Source: UBA2136 sp963974105 (GTDB lineage: Bacteria > Pseudomonadota > Alphaproteobacteria > UBA2136). Taken from it: a stretch of 64,000 nt of DNA. The position numbers were made by a program, and so were the translations under genes. Positions 49,648 through 58,468 of this stretch are shown here, piece by piece (position 1 is the stretch's first letter; each line of letters starts with the position of its first letter). The notes beneath the pieces are model-generated. The model was given only the letters and a program-made list of their open reading frames with translations. It searched no databases and had not been told where the DNA came from. Where the stretch lies: the NCBI GenBank assembly GCA_963974105.1, contig CAXBBG010000001.1, forward strand, positions 682,001 through 746,000. The letters run 5' to 3'.

Positions 49648-50682
49648 TTACTTAAAATGGTGTTTTGTTTTATTTGCTATTGCGACAAGTGATAACATAA
49701 CAGGCACTTCAACTAAAACGCCCACTACGGTTGCTAAAGCTGCACCTGAATGTAATCCAAATAAACTAATTGCAACAGCGACAGCAAGCTCGAAAAAATT
49801 AGATGTGCCAATAAGAGCTGCAGGTGCGGCGGTTGTGAACGGTACACGCCATATATAGGCCCAAAAATATGTAATAAAAAAAATGCCATAGCTTTGAATA
49901 ATTAAAGGGACAGCAATAAGCGCAATAACAAGAGGGTTGTTTAAAATAGTTTGTGCCTGAAAAGCAAATAGTAAAACAACAGTCGCTAAAAGCCCTATAA
50001 TAGAAAAAGGTTTTAAATTTGCAGTAAAGCGTTCTATGTGCACATGATTATTGTTTTTGTTTAAATATCTACGTGTTATGTACCCAGCAGTTAGTGGTAT
50101 TAAAACATATAAAACAGTAGAAAGAAGTAGTGTTTCCCAAGGTACGATAATGTTTGTCATATCAAGCAAAAAGGCTGCGATAGGTGCGAATGCAAAAATC
50201 ATGATAATATCGTTGATAGATACCTGTACAAGAGTATAATTTGCGTCTCCACGTACTAACTGGCTCCAAACAAAAACCATGGCTGTGCAGGGCGCAACAC
50301 CTAATAATATAACGCCAGCTATATATTCTTTAGCTGTTTCAGGTGAAATAAGTCCAGAGAATATATGCTCAAAAAATAATATTCCTAATGCTGCCATTGT
50401 AAAAGGTTTGACTAGCCAGTTTATAACAAGAGTGATACACAATCCTTTCGGTTTTTTACCAACATCTTTAATGCTAGAAAAGTCTATATTAACCATCATA
50501 GGGTAAATCATTATCCAAATAAATATTGCAATAACAAGATTAACGCTAGCATATTCAACTTCTGCAATGGCTTGAAATATAGAGGGCGTTGCCACTCCAA
50601 GCCCGATACCTAAAACAATGCAAAATGAAACCCAGAGTGAAAGGTATTTTTCAAAAATACCAAGAGGTGATGTTTTTTCCAT
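49648..50682 (-). CDS. Acr3-type arsenite efflux permease
   Basis: A 344-residue ten-helix permease. The start at 50682 (GGAAG upstream) is preferred over the open frame to 50730, which overlaps arsH. Acr3 blocks are present: MMVNIDFSSIKDVGKKPKGL, GVILLGVAPCTAMVFVWSQL with the functional Cys, and GTSNFFELAVAVAISLFG. It exports As(III) using the proton gradient. Last gene of arsR-arsH-acr3; no arsenate reductase gene is present. Confidence 0.92.
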   Translation of the reverse strand: MEKTSPLGIFEKYLSLWVSFCIVLGIGLGVATPSIFQAIAEVEYASVNLVIAIFIWIMIYPMMVNIDFSSIKDVGKKPKGLCITLVINWLVKPFTMAALGILFFEHIFSGLISPETAKEYIAGVILLGVAPCTAMVFVWSQLVRGDANYTLVQVSINDIIMIFAFAPIAAFLLDMTNIIVPWETLLLSTVLYVLIPLTAGYITRRYLNKNNNHVHIERFTANLKPFSIIGLLATVVLLFAFQAQTILNNPLVIALIAVPLIIQSYGIFFITYFWAYIWRVPFTTAAPAALIGTSNFFELAVAVAISLFGLHSGAALATVVGVLVEVPVMLSLVAIANKTKHHFK

Positions 50683-50704
50683 AATATAAAACTTCCAATG
50701 TTTG

Positions 50705-51430
50705 TTATTTTTGTGTACCAGCGTTTGCAATAGTGGCTATTTCTTTTGCTGTTTTTTCGCAACGTTCCGAGTAACGGTTTACAAGGTTTTGAGCCTGTGG
50801 GCGTAGTAAAATTGTAAAGCGCATAAGCTCCTCCATAACATCTACAATTCGTGCGTAATAATTAGAAGGTAACATACGCCCATCATCGTCAAATTCTTTG
50901 TATGCCATTGCGACACTTGATTGATTTGGTATGGTAAACATACGCATCCAGCGCCCTAAAATACGCAATGTGTTAATGGTATTGAATGATTGAGACCCAC
51001 CACTCACTTGCATAACAGCTAAGGTTTTTCCTTGTGTTGGGCGCACGCCACCCATATTTAAAGGTAAGTGGTCTATTTGTGTTTTCATGATACCTGTGAC
51101 GGTGCCATGACGTTCTGGACTGCACCATACTTGACCTTCTGACCATATGGAAAGTTCTCTAAGGTTTTTTACAGCAGGGTGTTCGCTATCATTTTTATCA
51201 TTGGGAAGTGGAAGGTCGGTTGGGTTGAAAATACGAACTTCTGCCCCAAGGTATGTTAAAATACGTGCAGCTTCTTCAACTGCAAGGCGTGAATAAGAGC
51301 GTTCACGCAAGGATCCGTAAAGCATTAATATACGCGGAGGGTGGCCTTCAAAATTCATTCTTTGTAACTGCGAAGTATTCAAAGCGGGCATATTGTTTAT
51401 ATCGGTTACATTGTGTAGGTATGGGTTCAT
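50705..51430 (-). CDS. arsH: arsenic resistance NADPH-FMN reductase ArsH
   Basis: A 241-residue flavoprotein with the FMN loop GSLRERSYSRLAVEEAARIL, and RIFNPTDLPLPND, WCSPERHGTVTGIMKTQIDHLPL and GGSQSFNTINTLRILGRWMRM, all diagnostic of ArsH, which oxidises organoarsenicals. The ATG at 51430 (GGGAAG upstream) overlaps the arsR stop (ATGA). A decayed copy of part of this gene is found at 63214. Confidence 0.93.
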   Translation of the reverse strand: MNPYLHNVTDINNMPALNTSQLQRMNFEGHPPRILMLYGSLRERSYSRLAVEEAARILTYLGAEVRIFNPTDLPLPNDKNDSEHPAVKNLRELSIWSEGQVWCSPERHGTVTGIMKTQIDHLPLNMGGVRPTQGKTLAVMQVSGGSQSFNTINTLRILGRWMRMFTIPNQSSVAMAYKEFDDDGRMLPSNYYARIVDVMEELMRFTILLRPQAQNLVNRYSERCEKTAKEIATIANAGTQK

Positions 51431-51738
51431 AGGCACTTCCCTTCTGCATTATTTTGCTTACTACAACAGTTTTCTTTTAAATAGTGGATAAGGTTTTCGA
51501 TGGATTGGATGTTGGCTGTATAAATAATGGAGCGACCTTTTTTTTGTGATGTAATAAGCCCTGCTTGAGATAGGTGTGTTAAATGAAAAGAAAGGCTGTT
51601 ATGCGGCATGTTTAAGGTTTTGCTTATTGTGCCGGCTGCTGTGCCTGTGTGTCCATATTCAACCAATATTTTAAACACCTTAAGGCGTGTTTCTTGAGAA
51701 AGTGCTGTAAAAGCCTCTGTTGCATTTTTTATATCCAT
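51427..51738 (-). CDS. arsR: ArsR-family arsenic-responsive repressor
   Basis: A 103-residue winged helix (TRLKVFKILVEYGHTGTAAGTISKTLNMPHNSLSFHLTHLSQAGLI) of the ArsR family. The classical ELCVC metal site is not present in the recognition helix; cysteines lie at the C-terminus (ENCCSKQNNAEGKCL), a position used by other ArsR repressors for As(III). It heads the ars operon; its promoter is embedded in inverted repeats and seems to give an mRNA that starts at the ATG. Confidence 0.88.
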   Translation of the reverse strand: MDIKNATEAFTALSQETRLKVFKILVEYGHTGTAAGTISKTLNMPHNSLSFHLTHLSQAGLITSQKKGRSIIYTANIQSIENLIHYLKENCCSKQNNAEGKCL

Positions 51739-51787
51739 ATGTCCATTGTAGTCGACATTTGTTATATGTCAATGGCTATGGACATAT
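51737..51787. promoter_or_regulatory. probable ArsR operator
   Basis: Nested dyads surround the arsR promoter: outer ATATGTCCAT/ATGGACATAT (51737-51746 and 51778-51787) and inner GACAT/ATGTC (51754-51758 and 51766-51770). Confidence 0.6.
51745..51772 (-). promoter_or_regulatory. sigma-70 promoter of arsR-arsH-acr3
   Basis: On the minus strand TTGACA (51772-51767) and TACAAT (51750-51745) are 16 bases apart. The expected start point falls at or next to the arsR ATG at 51738, implying a leaderless message. Confidence 0.7.
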
Positions 51788-52071
51788 AATCGCTTTACTC
51801 CCTTAAAGAGCCCTCAGGGATTTTGGATGCCATAAAGCAGTGTAATATTGCATTTGACCTAAAGTTTTTTATGAGATTTTACCCATAAACCGCCAACAAC
51901 CCTATCTATTATTAGGTATATTTCACTGAAATGTGCTCAAAATACATCATAAATATATATACTTATACAGGCAGATCAGAATTTATTTGCTATAATATAT
52001 AACAACTCCTTAAATACCTATATTATAAATATATACTGAATATACTGATTAATTTATGGGGGTTTTTACAC
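51788..52071. other. AT-rich intergenic region before the two-partner secretion genes
   Basis: About 285 bases with no gene. The right half is very AT-rich with many TATA steps (51940-52060), typical of a promoter region for the TpsB gene, but no -35/-10 pair stands out. No terminator for a plus-strand transcript is seen. Confidence 0.4.
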
Positions 52072-53772
52072 GTGATAAATGGTTTTAGGGGGAGTGTATT
52101 TAAAGCAACGTCTTTTGTTGTTTTATTTGCCTGCATAAACCTAGTTATTATATCTGCATTTGCAGCACCTCAGCTTCCAGGCTCTGCTGATGTAAACCGT
52201 GTGAAACCGCTACCCGAAATAAAAATTGAGAAACAAAAGCCCGCAGAAATAAAAATTCCTAAAGAATCTAGTTTTGTTAAAATACCCGAATCTGCTAAAG
52301 CCGTTAGATTCGTATTAAATGATATTTTACTAACAAATGCACATGTTTTTAGCGAAAATGAGCTCGATGACATCTACAGGCCATTTTTGGGTAAAGAAGT
52401 AACTTTAGATTATATTTGGCAATTTGCTGGGCAAATAACCGAACGCTATCGCCAGAAAGGTTTTTTCTTGTCACGCGCCTATGTGCCTTTGCAAGAAATT
52501 AATAATGGTGTGGTAAGTATTAACATTGTAGAAGGTTATATTTCTGATATTGAAATGACAGGTGACAGTGTTGATAGTAAAATTATTAAAAATACTTTAG
52601 CTAAACTAAAGGCTGAAAAGCCACTTAATTCTAAGGTTTTAGAATCTACCATCCTTAGGCTTAATGAATTGCCTGAACTTACATTTAAGGGTTACCTTGA
52701 ACCTGCCGCAGGTAAAACAGATCAGTCGGTTAAACTTACTTTAAACGTCACACGTGAAAAAAGTGAAACGTTTATGCAGGTTAGTAACTATGGTTCACTT
52801 TACTTAGGGCCATGGCAAGCAATGATAAGTAACAATTCAAATCTTATTGAACATCAAAATACATCGCTCACGCTATTAAGCAGCATCCCAGCTAAAGAAC
52901 TGAAATATGTTTCTTTAGCACAAACAATACCGCTTAATGACAAATATGACTTCCAAATAAACACTGCCTATGCGACATCAAGCCCTGGTGAAGAATTAGA
53001 AGTTAATGATATCATAAACACCTCAACATCAATTGGGTTTAGCTTCATTTATAAGCCTATTAGACAACGACAAAAGAACTTAACATTGTCGATTGAATTT
53101 GACTACAAAGACACAAATGGTGACATTTTACAAAACACCCCCTTAACGAAAGATAACATGCGTGCAATAAGGGTTCATGCAAACTTTGATACAAATGACC
53201 GCTTTAATGGCTATAACTATATTGACCTAGGCTACAACCAAGGTATTGACGTCTTAGGTGCAAGTAACAAGGGTGACTTAAACTTATCGCGTGCTGAAGC
53301 AGAGCCTAACTTTAGTAGCGTTACTGTTCGTTACATTCGCCAACAATGGTTAAGCACGAATTGGCTTACTCTTGCTGGGGTAAGCGGTCAGTGGGCATCG
53401 GGTCCACTATTTTCTTCAGAAGAATTTGGATATGGTGGGCAGTCATTTGGTCGTGCGTATGATTCATCAGAAATTACGGGTGACCATGGCCTTGCTGGTA
53501 TGGTTGAATTGAGATACTTTGGTCTTAAACCGTGGAAGGGTATCCAAACAAAGCCATTTGCTTTCTACGATCTTGGTAAAATATGGAATGAAGACAAAGA
53601 TAGTAACAGTATTACCGCTTCATCAGCAGGATTTGGCTTCCATAGTGAACACAAGTCAAATACCAGCGCAAGCTTTACCATGGCATGGCCTTTAACCAAA
53701 AAAATTGATAACCCTATTTACGGAAACAACAAATCACCAAGGGCAATGCTACAAATAAGTTATAAACTGTAA
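52072..53772 (+). CDS. TpsB-type outer membrane transporter (ShlB/FhaC/CdiB family)
   Basis: A 566-residue outer membrane protein. It starts with GTG (GGGGG upstream), has an N-terminal signal/anchor region (FVVLFACINLVIISAFA), a Pro/Lys-rich linker and a POTRA domain (KAVRFVLNDILLTNAHVF...GFFLSRAYVPLQEINNGVVSINIVEGYISDIEM). The 16-strand barrel ends with LQISYKL. The conserved TpsB barrel phrase GGQSFGRAYDSSEITGDHG is present. It secretes the TpsA protein encoded 66 bases downstream. Confidence 0.92.
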   Translation: MINGFRGSVFKATSFVVLFACINLVIISAFAAPQLPGSADVNRVKPLPEIKIEKQKPAEIKIPKESSFVKIPESAKAVRFVLNDILLTNAHVFSENELDDIYRPFLGKEVTLDYIWQFAGQITERYRQKGFFLSRAYVPLQEINNGVVSINIVEGYISDIEMTGDSVDSKIIKNTLAKLKAEKPLNSKVLESTILRLNELPELTFKGYLEPAAGKTDQSVKLTLNVTREKSETFMQVSNYGSLYLGPWQAMISNNSNLIEHQNTSLTLLSSIPAKELKYVSLAQTIPLNDKYDFQINTAYATSSPGEELEVNDIINTSTSIGFSFIYKPIRQRQKNLTLSIEFDYKDTNGDILQNTPLTKDNMRAIRVHANFDTNDRFNGYNYIDLGYNQGIDVLGASNKGDLNLSRAEAEPNFSSVTVRYIRQQWLSTNWLTLAGVSGQWASGPLFSSEEFGYGGQSFGRAYDSSEITGDHGLAGMVELRYFGLKPWKGIQTKPFAFYDLGKIWNEDKDSNSITASSAGFGFHSEHKSNTSASFTMAWPLTKKIDNPIYGNNKSPRAMLQISYKL

Positions 53773-53838
53773 CAATTTACAGAAACATAAGAGTCAGAAA
53801 CAAAAAAGATAAATTATTAAAGGTAATTATAAGTATAT

Positions 53839-56800
53839 ATGTTTGAAAACAAGATGTTAGGGGTGTATTTTCTATGTGGCGTTAGCATGCTAGCGCTTTC
53901 ACCTATGTCTTCTGTTTATGCCAACCCAGCAGGTGGTGTTATTTCGGGTGGTGCTGCCACTATAACATCCAATGCAAATAAACTAGATATTCACCAACAA
54001 ACAAACCGAGCTGTCATTGACTGGCGCAGCTTTGATATTGACGTTGGTGAACATACAGAATTTCACCAACCTTCTTCAAGTGCCATTGCTTTAAACCGTG
54101 TGAACAGTGTTGACCCTTCCCAAATAATGGGTAAATTAAGTGCCAATGGTAATGTTGTTCTCATCAACCCAAATGGTTTGTTTTTTGGCGCAAGTTCACG
54201 TATTGACGTAAACGGCCTACTTGCAACTACTGTTGATATTGATACAGACGACTTTATGAATGGGAGCATGCATTTTAACAAGCCAGGTAAATCTGGTGCT
54301 GGCATTATAAACCAAGGGCTTATTACAGCAAAAGAAGCTGGGTTAGTCGGTCTCGTTGCGCCAAATGTTATAAATAGCGGTATTATAGAAGCGAAGTACG
54401 GGCAGGTACATCTTTCATCAGCTGATAGTATGGTTGTGGATTTTTATGGAGACGGTTTATATCAACTTAAAGTAAGCGACGCAGTTAAATCGCAAATTGT
54501 TCAAAATACAGGTACGCTTATTTCTGAAGGCGGCGTTATTGCTATCACCGCAGCTTCAGGTAAGGACATTGTTAATAGCCTTATCCACATTGAAGGTGAA
54601 GTTTTAGCGCCAACCATTACTCAAAAAGAAGGTCGTATTATTATTGCGGCGGCAGGTTCTAACGCTGTAGAAGGTAACATAACTGCAAGCAAAGGTGTTA
54701 AAAACGGTAAGTCTACCGTTGTTTTATCAAAAGCTTACATAGACGCTTCTGGAGATGAAACAGGCGAAAAAGGTGGTGTGGTGGAAATTACAGCCGACCA
54801 AATATTTTTAACAGATAATTCAGTTCTTAATACAAACGGGCATTCAGTTGAAAATTATAACGAAGCCGCTATAGGAACAGCTACAATGACTGCAAGCAAA
54901 GAAGTGCGCAGTGCCGATGAATTTCTAGCCCATGAAAACCGTGTGGGAGGTAGCATTAAAATAGGTGGCGACTATCTTGGTAAAGGTGACACAGCAGCGG
55001 CTGAATATGTCTATGTTTCACATGACAGTTACATTATTAATGATACCATTCAAAGTGGTGACGCTGGGCGCACAATTGTTTGGGCCGATAACACCACTGA
55101 ATTTAGCGGTAACGTCTTTGCCCGTGGTGGTTTAAAAGGAGGTCACGGTGGTTTCCTTGAAACTTCTGGTAAAATCAATTTACTGGCAGGGGGCTATGCT
55201 GACCTTCAGGCAAAAAGTGGATTTAAACAAGGTACATATTTATTAGACCCTTCCGTTATTAATATTTACGGTAACATTGACTCAGCTTTTACAACTTCAA
55301 ACCTTATTAACCACTGGGACTTTGAAGAGGGTTCAGGCGCAACAGTAACTGATCAAATAGGCAGCGATGACGGCGCAATAACGGGTGCCGTATATAATGC
55401 CGACACACCAAGTATCCTTATGCCAACAAGTAATGACTACAGTCTAGATTTTTCAAATGACACCGTGAATTTTGGTGACATTAACGCCATAGAACTAGCA
55501 CCTGTAACTGTTTCATTCTGGGCAAAATCAGACACAACAAATGCAGACCAAGGATTCTTATACAAAGGGATTCATAGTACAAACCAACCACTGCTTATCT
55601 GGCGTGATAATGCTGTAGGTTCTGGTCAACAAGCTGGTAACAGTAATGCCATTTCAGTGCTTGTTTATGACGGCGCAACTCAGGATTGGGTTTCGACACC
55701 AACAAATAGCTTTAATGACACAGACTGGCACCATGTAGCTGCAACACTTGACCCTGTAACAAACAACCAAATAGAAATATTTATTGATGGTGTCTCAATG
55801 CAAACAGGTGCAATGGCAAGCAATGGTATTAGAGCTAACGCAAATAACTTAACAATGGGTAAAGCAACGTCAGGCGGTACAGGTTTAACAGGTCACATGG
55901 ACGATATGCGTATTTACAATACAGTACTTGATGCTAAAAACATTGAAGAATTAAGCGGTAATGCCTTTACGGTAAAAGGTTTAGAGCTGATGTCGCAAAC
56001 AGCAGATATTATCCTGCAAGCTGATAATACTATCAACCTTGACTTTGACGGCGAGCAATTAGACCTAGCCAATGATAAGAGTATTACCTTGCAAACAATA
56101 AATGGCAACATTACAGACAATTCAGCTGGCACTATACGCACCAATAGAACGGGTGCGGGTGGTAACATCACAATGACTGCTGGTGGTTCTGGTAGCATTA
56201 ACCTTGATACGACTAACTTAGAAGCATTAAGTGGCGGTGTTGTTAATCTTTCTGCTGGTGGTAATGTTAACCTTAAGCAAGTAAGCGCTTTAAACCTTAA
56301 TAGCGTAACAGGTAATACTGTAACCATACAAACGACAGGTTCAACTGCCGATATAACGCTTAATAATACAATTACAGCTAGCAATAGTGGTAACGCCATA
56401 ATTATGGCTTCAGGTGATGATTTTATTAACAATGTCGGTGCAACTGTATTGAATACGACTGACATGAATGGTAGATGGTTGGTTTATAGCGAGACACCAA
56501 CGGCTAATACTCGTAACAGCTTATTACCAGACTCAAGTGACTATGGTTTTACCTATGCGACACTTGCACCAGGGGCTGTTACGGCAGGTAACCACTTTAT
56601 CTATTCAAACGCGACTAGGCCAACCCTTACATATACTGTAAATGATAGTAGCCTCGAATATGGAGATACCTATGGTGGCTCATCAATAAGTTCTGTTTCT
56701 GGTCTATTAACAGGTGATACATTGGCGAACATTGGCTTAACAGGCTCGAACTTTTTCACAACCACCTATACAGCAGGTGATAATGCCGGCGTCCATTCAA

Positions 56801-57411
56801 ATGTATTAACATCAACAGCTGGCACATTGGCGAACCAACTTGGTTACTCATATGCCTTCAATGCTGGCGACTTAACAGTTAACAAAGCCGACTTAACAGT
56901 AACACTTATTGACAATGCACCAACAAAGGTAGAGGGCAATGTCAATCCAATTTTTGACCTTTCGTATACAGGCTTCAAGCTTGCTGACAACGCATCAGTT
57001 GTTGATACAATTAATGTGACAACACTGGCCGATACATCAAGCGGTGCGGGGGTATACAATATTGATATTGCAGGTAGTGATAACAACTACAACCTACTTA
57101 TAACAAATCCATCAGGTAAATTAACTGTCACCGCCAAGCCTGCAAGTAGTATACCTACGAAAGCTCAGATTTCAGCAAAACCTACAATAAGCGTTATTAA
57201 TACCGCTACCAATAAGTCTATAAACAACTCAAATATAAACGTTCAATACAACGGTGCTAATAATTTATATGAAGAGGCAACTATTCTTGATGGGCTTATA
57301 AACATACATCCACGTGTTGCAGCCTTGTTCAAATTAAAGGGAGCAGACACACAAGTGACAACTGGTGACAGTAGGTGGAAACGTGACACCGTATTACGTG
57401 GGCTTGAATAA
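53839..57411 (+). CDS. TpsA-type large exoprotein with haemagglutination domain, LamG-like and MBG-like domains
   Basis: A 1190-residue secreted protein. Signal peptide (residues 1-~29), then the TPS secretion domain with NPNG at 110-113 (LINPNGLFFGASSRIDVNGLLATT). A beta-helix follows to about residue 480. Residues ~488-700 form a LamG/concanavalin-like domain (LINHWDFEEGSGATVTDQIG ... HMDDMRIYNTVL). A further beta repeat follows, and residues ~925-1120 carry MBG/YDG-type modules (YTVNDSSLEYGDTYGGSS, VTLIDNAPTKVEGNVNPIF). It ends without a toxin domain or VENN motif. Likely an adhesin. A colicin D-like gene follows. Confidence 0.88.
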   Translation: MFENKMLGVYFLCGVSMLALSPMSSVYANPAGGVISGGAATITSNANKLDIHQQTNRAVIDWRSFDIDVGEHTEFHQPSSSAIALNRVNSVDPSQIMGKLSANGNVVLINPNGLFFGASSRIDVNGLLATTVDIDTDDFMNGSMHFNKPGKSGAGIINQGLITAKEAGLVGLVAPNVINSGIIEAKYGQVHLSSADSMVVDFYGDGLYQLKVSDAVKSQIVQNTGTLISEGGVIAITAASGKDIVNSLIHIEGEVLAPTITQKEGRIIIAAAGSNAVEGNITASKGVKNGKSTVVLSKAYIDASGDETGEKGGVVEITADQIFLTDNSVLNTNGHSVENYNEAAIGTATMTASKEVRSADEFLAHENRVGGSIKIGGDYLGKGDTAAAEYVYVSHDSYIINDTIQSGDAGRTIVWADNTTEFSGNVFARGGLKGGHGGFLETSGKINLLAGGYADLQAKSGFKQGTYLLDPSVINIYGNIDSAFTTSNLINHWDFEEGSGATVTDQIGSDDGAITGAVYNADTPSILMPTSNDYSLDFSNDTVNFGDINAIELAPVTVSFWAKSDTTNADQGFLYKGIHSTNQPLLIWRDNAVGSGQQAGNSNAISVLVYDGATQDWVSTPTNSFNDTDWHHVAATLDPVTNNQIEIFIDGVSMQTGAMASNGIRANANNLTMGKATSGGTGLTGHMDDMRIYNTVLDAKNIEELSGNAFTVKGLELMSQTADIILQADNTINLDFDGEQLDLANDKSITLQTINGNITDNSAGTIRTNRTGAGGNITMTAGGSGSINLDTTNLEALSGGVVNLSAGGNVNLKQVSALNLNSVTGNTVTIQTTGSTADITLNNTITASNSGNAIIMASGDDFINNVGATVLNTTDMNGRWLVYSETPTANTRNSLLPDSSDYGFTYATLAPGAVTAGNHFIYSNATRPTLTYTVNDSSLEYGDTYGGSSISSVSGLLTGDTLANIGLTGSNFFTTTYTAGDNAGVHSNVLTSTAGTLANQLGYSYAFNAGDLTVNKADLTVTLIDNAPTKVEGNVNPIFDLSYTGFKLADNASVVDTINVTTLADTSSGAGVYNIDIAGSDNNYNLLITNPSGKLTVTAKPASSIPTKAQISAKPTISVINTATNKSINNSNINVQYNGANNLYEEATILDGLINIHPRVAALFKLKGADTQVTTGDSRWKRDTVLRGLE

Positions 57412-57593
57412 CTTTCAAAGTCAATTTCAACAAATATATACCCTGCCTCCTTATTCTGAGACCAAAAAAGAAATTAGTCTTTTGAGGCTGAAGATCAGAA
57501 GGGTGATTATTAATATAATTCCAAATGACTTTGGGTTGAAATTCACACCATAAAACCCCATAAAATTATAACACTAAAATTAAAGGCGCTAAG

Positions 57594-57998
57594 ATGGCGG
57601 CAAGACCTATGGTTAAGCCGCTTGCTAAAGTGACGAAGGGTGTGCGTGTAAAAGTTACTACAGTAAAACGTAATAAGTTGGTTGACTCTGTTAAGTTTGA
57701 GCCTAAGCAAATTCAAGCTAAATATAAACATAGCTCTAAAGCTTATGGTTTGGAAGGCAATTATAATAAAGCTAACGCTGCCAAGTTTGAATCCTCTATT
57801 AAAAGTCATATGAAGAACCTTGATACAAAGGTTATAAAAGGCACGTATCTTAAAAAACCTGCAAAACACTTTTGCAATAAGGAAACAAATGTTAATGCTG
57901 TGACGAAAGAAGGTAAGTTTGTGACTACAAATAAACCTACTGAAAAACAAGTGATGCATTTATTAAAAAGTGGAAATTTAGGTGGAGGTTCAAATTGA
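57594..57998 (+). CDS. colicin D-like tRNase toxin domain as a separate ORF
   Basis: A 134-residue basic protein. The pattern from residue 42 to the end matches the colicin D/CdiA-CT nuclease family: AKYKHSSKAYGLEGNYNKANAAKFESSIKSHM, then KVIKGTYLKKPAKHFCN, and a Gly-rich end (GNLGGGSN). In colicin D the catalytic His follows a K-x-K; here K43, K45 and H46 keep that arrangement. Colicin D cleaves the anticodon loop of tRNA-Arg. Unlike typical CdiA-CT cargo it is not fused to the TpsA protein 182 bases upstream; AAAGG precedes its ATG. The downstream gene overlaps its stop (TGATG). Confidence 0.75.
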   Translation: MAARPMVKPLAKVTKGVRVKVTTVKRNKLVDSVKFEPKQIQAKYKHSSKAYGLEGNYNKANAAKFESSIKSHMKNLDTKVIKGTYLKKPAKHFCNKETNVNAVTKEGKFVTTNKPTEKQVMHLLKSGNLGGGSN

Positions 57999-58309
57999 TG
58001 GATAAAAAAGCTCTTGAGTTGATATATTTGATAGAGGAAACTCTCACTGGGAAAATGAGACCTAATGACCTTCATGATAAGTTTTGGTCAGATTTTTGGC
58101 CTAATACTAAAAATGATTGGCCAAACAAATCCTCGGAGGAAATTCAACAGCTAATAGCGTTAGATATTTTTGACGCCTTTGAGTGCTTTGATGGTGAACA
58201 TGCTATAACTGAAGCCAATGATGTACCATATGAACTAACAGAGGATGAATTCCTGAAAAAATGTAAAGAATTCCTGCCTAAGTTAAAAAAAGCCGTTAAG
58301 AAAATATGA
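57998..58309 (+). CDS. probable immunity protein for the colicin D-like toxin
   Basis: A 103-residue acidic, mostly helical protein starting at the ATG that overlaps the toxin stop (TGATG), with GGTGGAGG in the toxin's last codons as its ribosome site. Acidic charge, size and translational coupling to a basic nuclease are the usual features of bacteriocin/CDI immunity proteins. DLHDKFWSDFWPNTKNDWP and an ENELTEDEF-like acidic stretch are visible. The assignment rests mainly on position. Terminator at 58321 follows. Confidence 0.65.
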   Translation: MDKKALELIYLIEETLTGKMRPNDLHDKFWSDFWPNTKNDWPNKSSEEIQQLIALDIFDAFECFDGEHAITEANDVPYELTEDEFLKKCKEFLPKLKKAVKKI

Positions 58310-58320
58310 CGAACTAAAAG

Positions 58321-58344
58321 CACCTCTTCGGAGGTGTTTTTTTT
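58321..58344 (+). terminator. terminator of the toxin-immunity pair
   Basis: CACCTC-TTCG-GAGGTG hairpin followed by T8, 11 bases after the immunity gene stop. Confidence 0.9.
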
Positions 58345-58468
58345 ACTAAATTTTGGCAACACACAGTTAATAATTTGTTTCAACTCCTGTCTAAGTGGAG
58401 CCTTGATTATGAAAACCCGATTAACAGAACACCGCCTATGCGAAGTAAGTAGGTTTTTTTGTGTGAAT

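Noticed and set aside
55914..56465. 183-residue minus-strand ORF opposite the TpsA gene
   Set aside because: Antisense to a repetitive coding region; biased composition and no ribosome site.
57543..57959. Minus-strand ORF opposite the colicin D-like gene
   Set aside because: The plus-strand frame has the family motifs and coupling to the next gene; this is a shadow.
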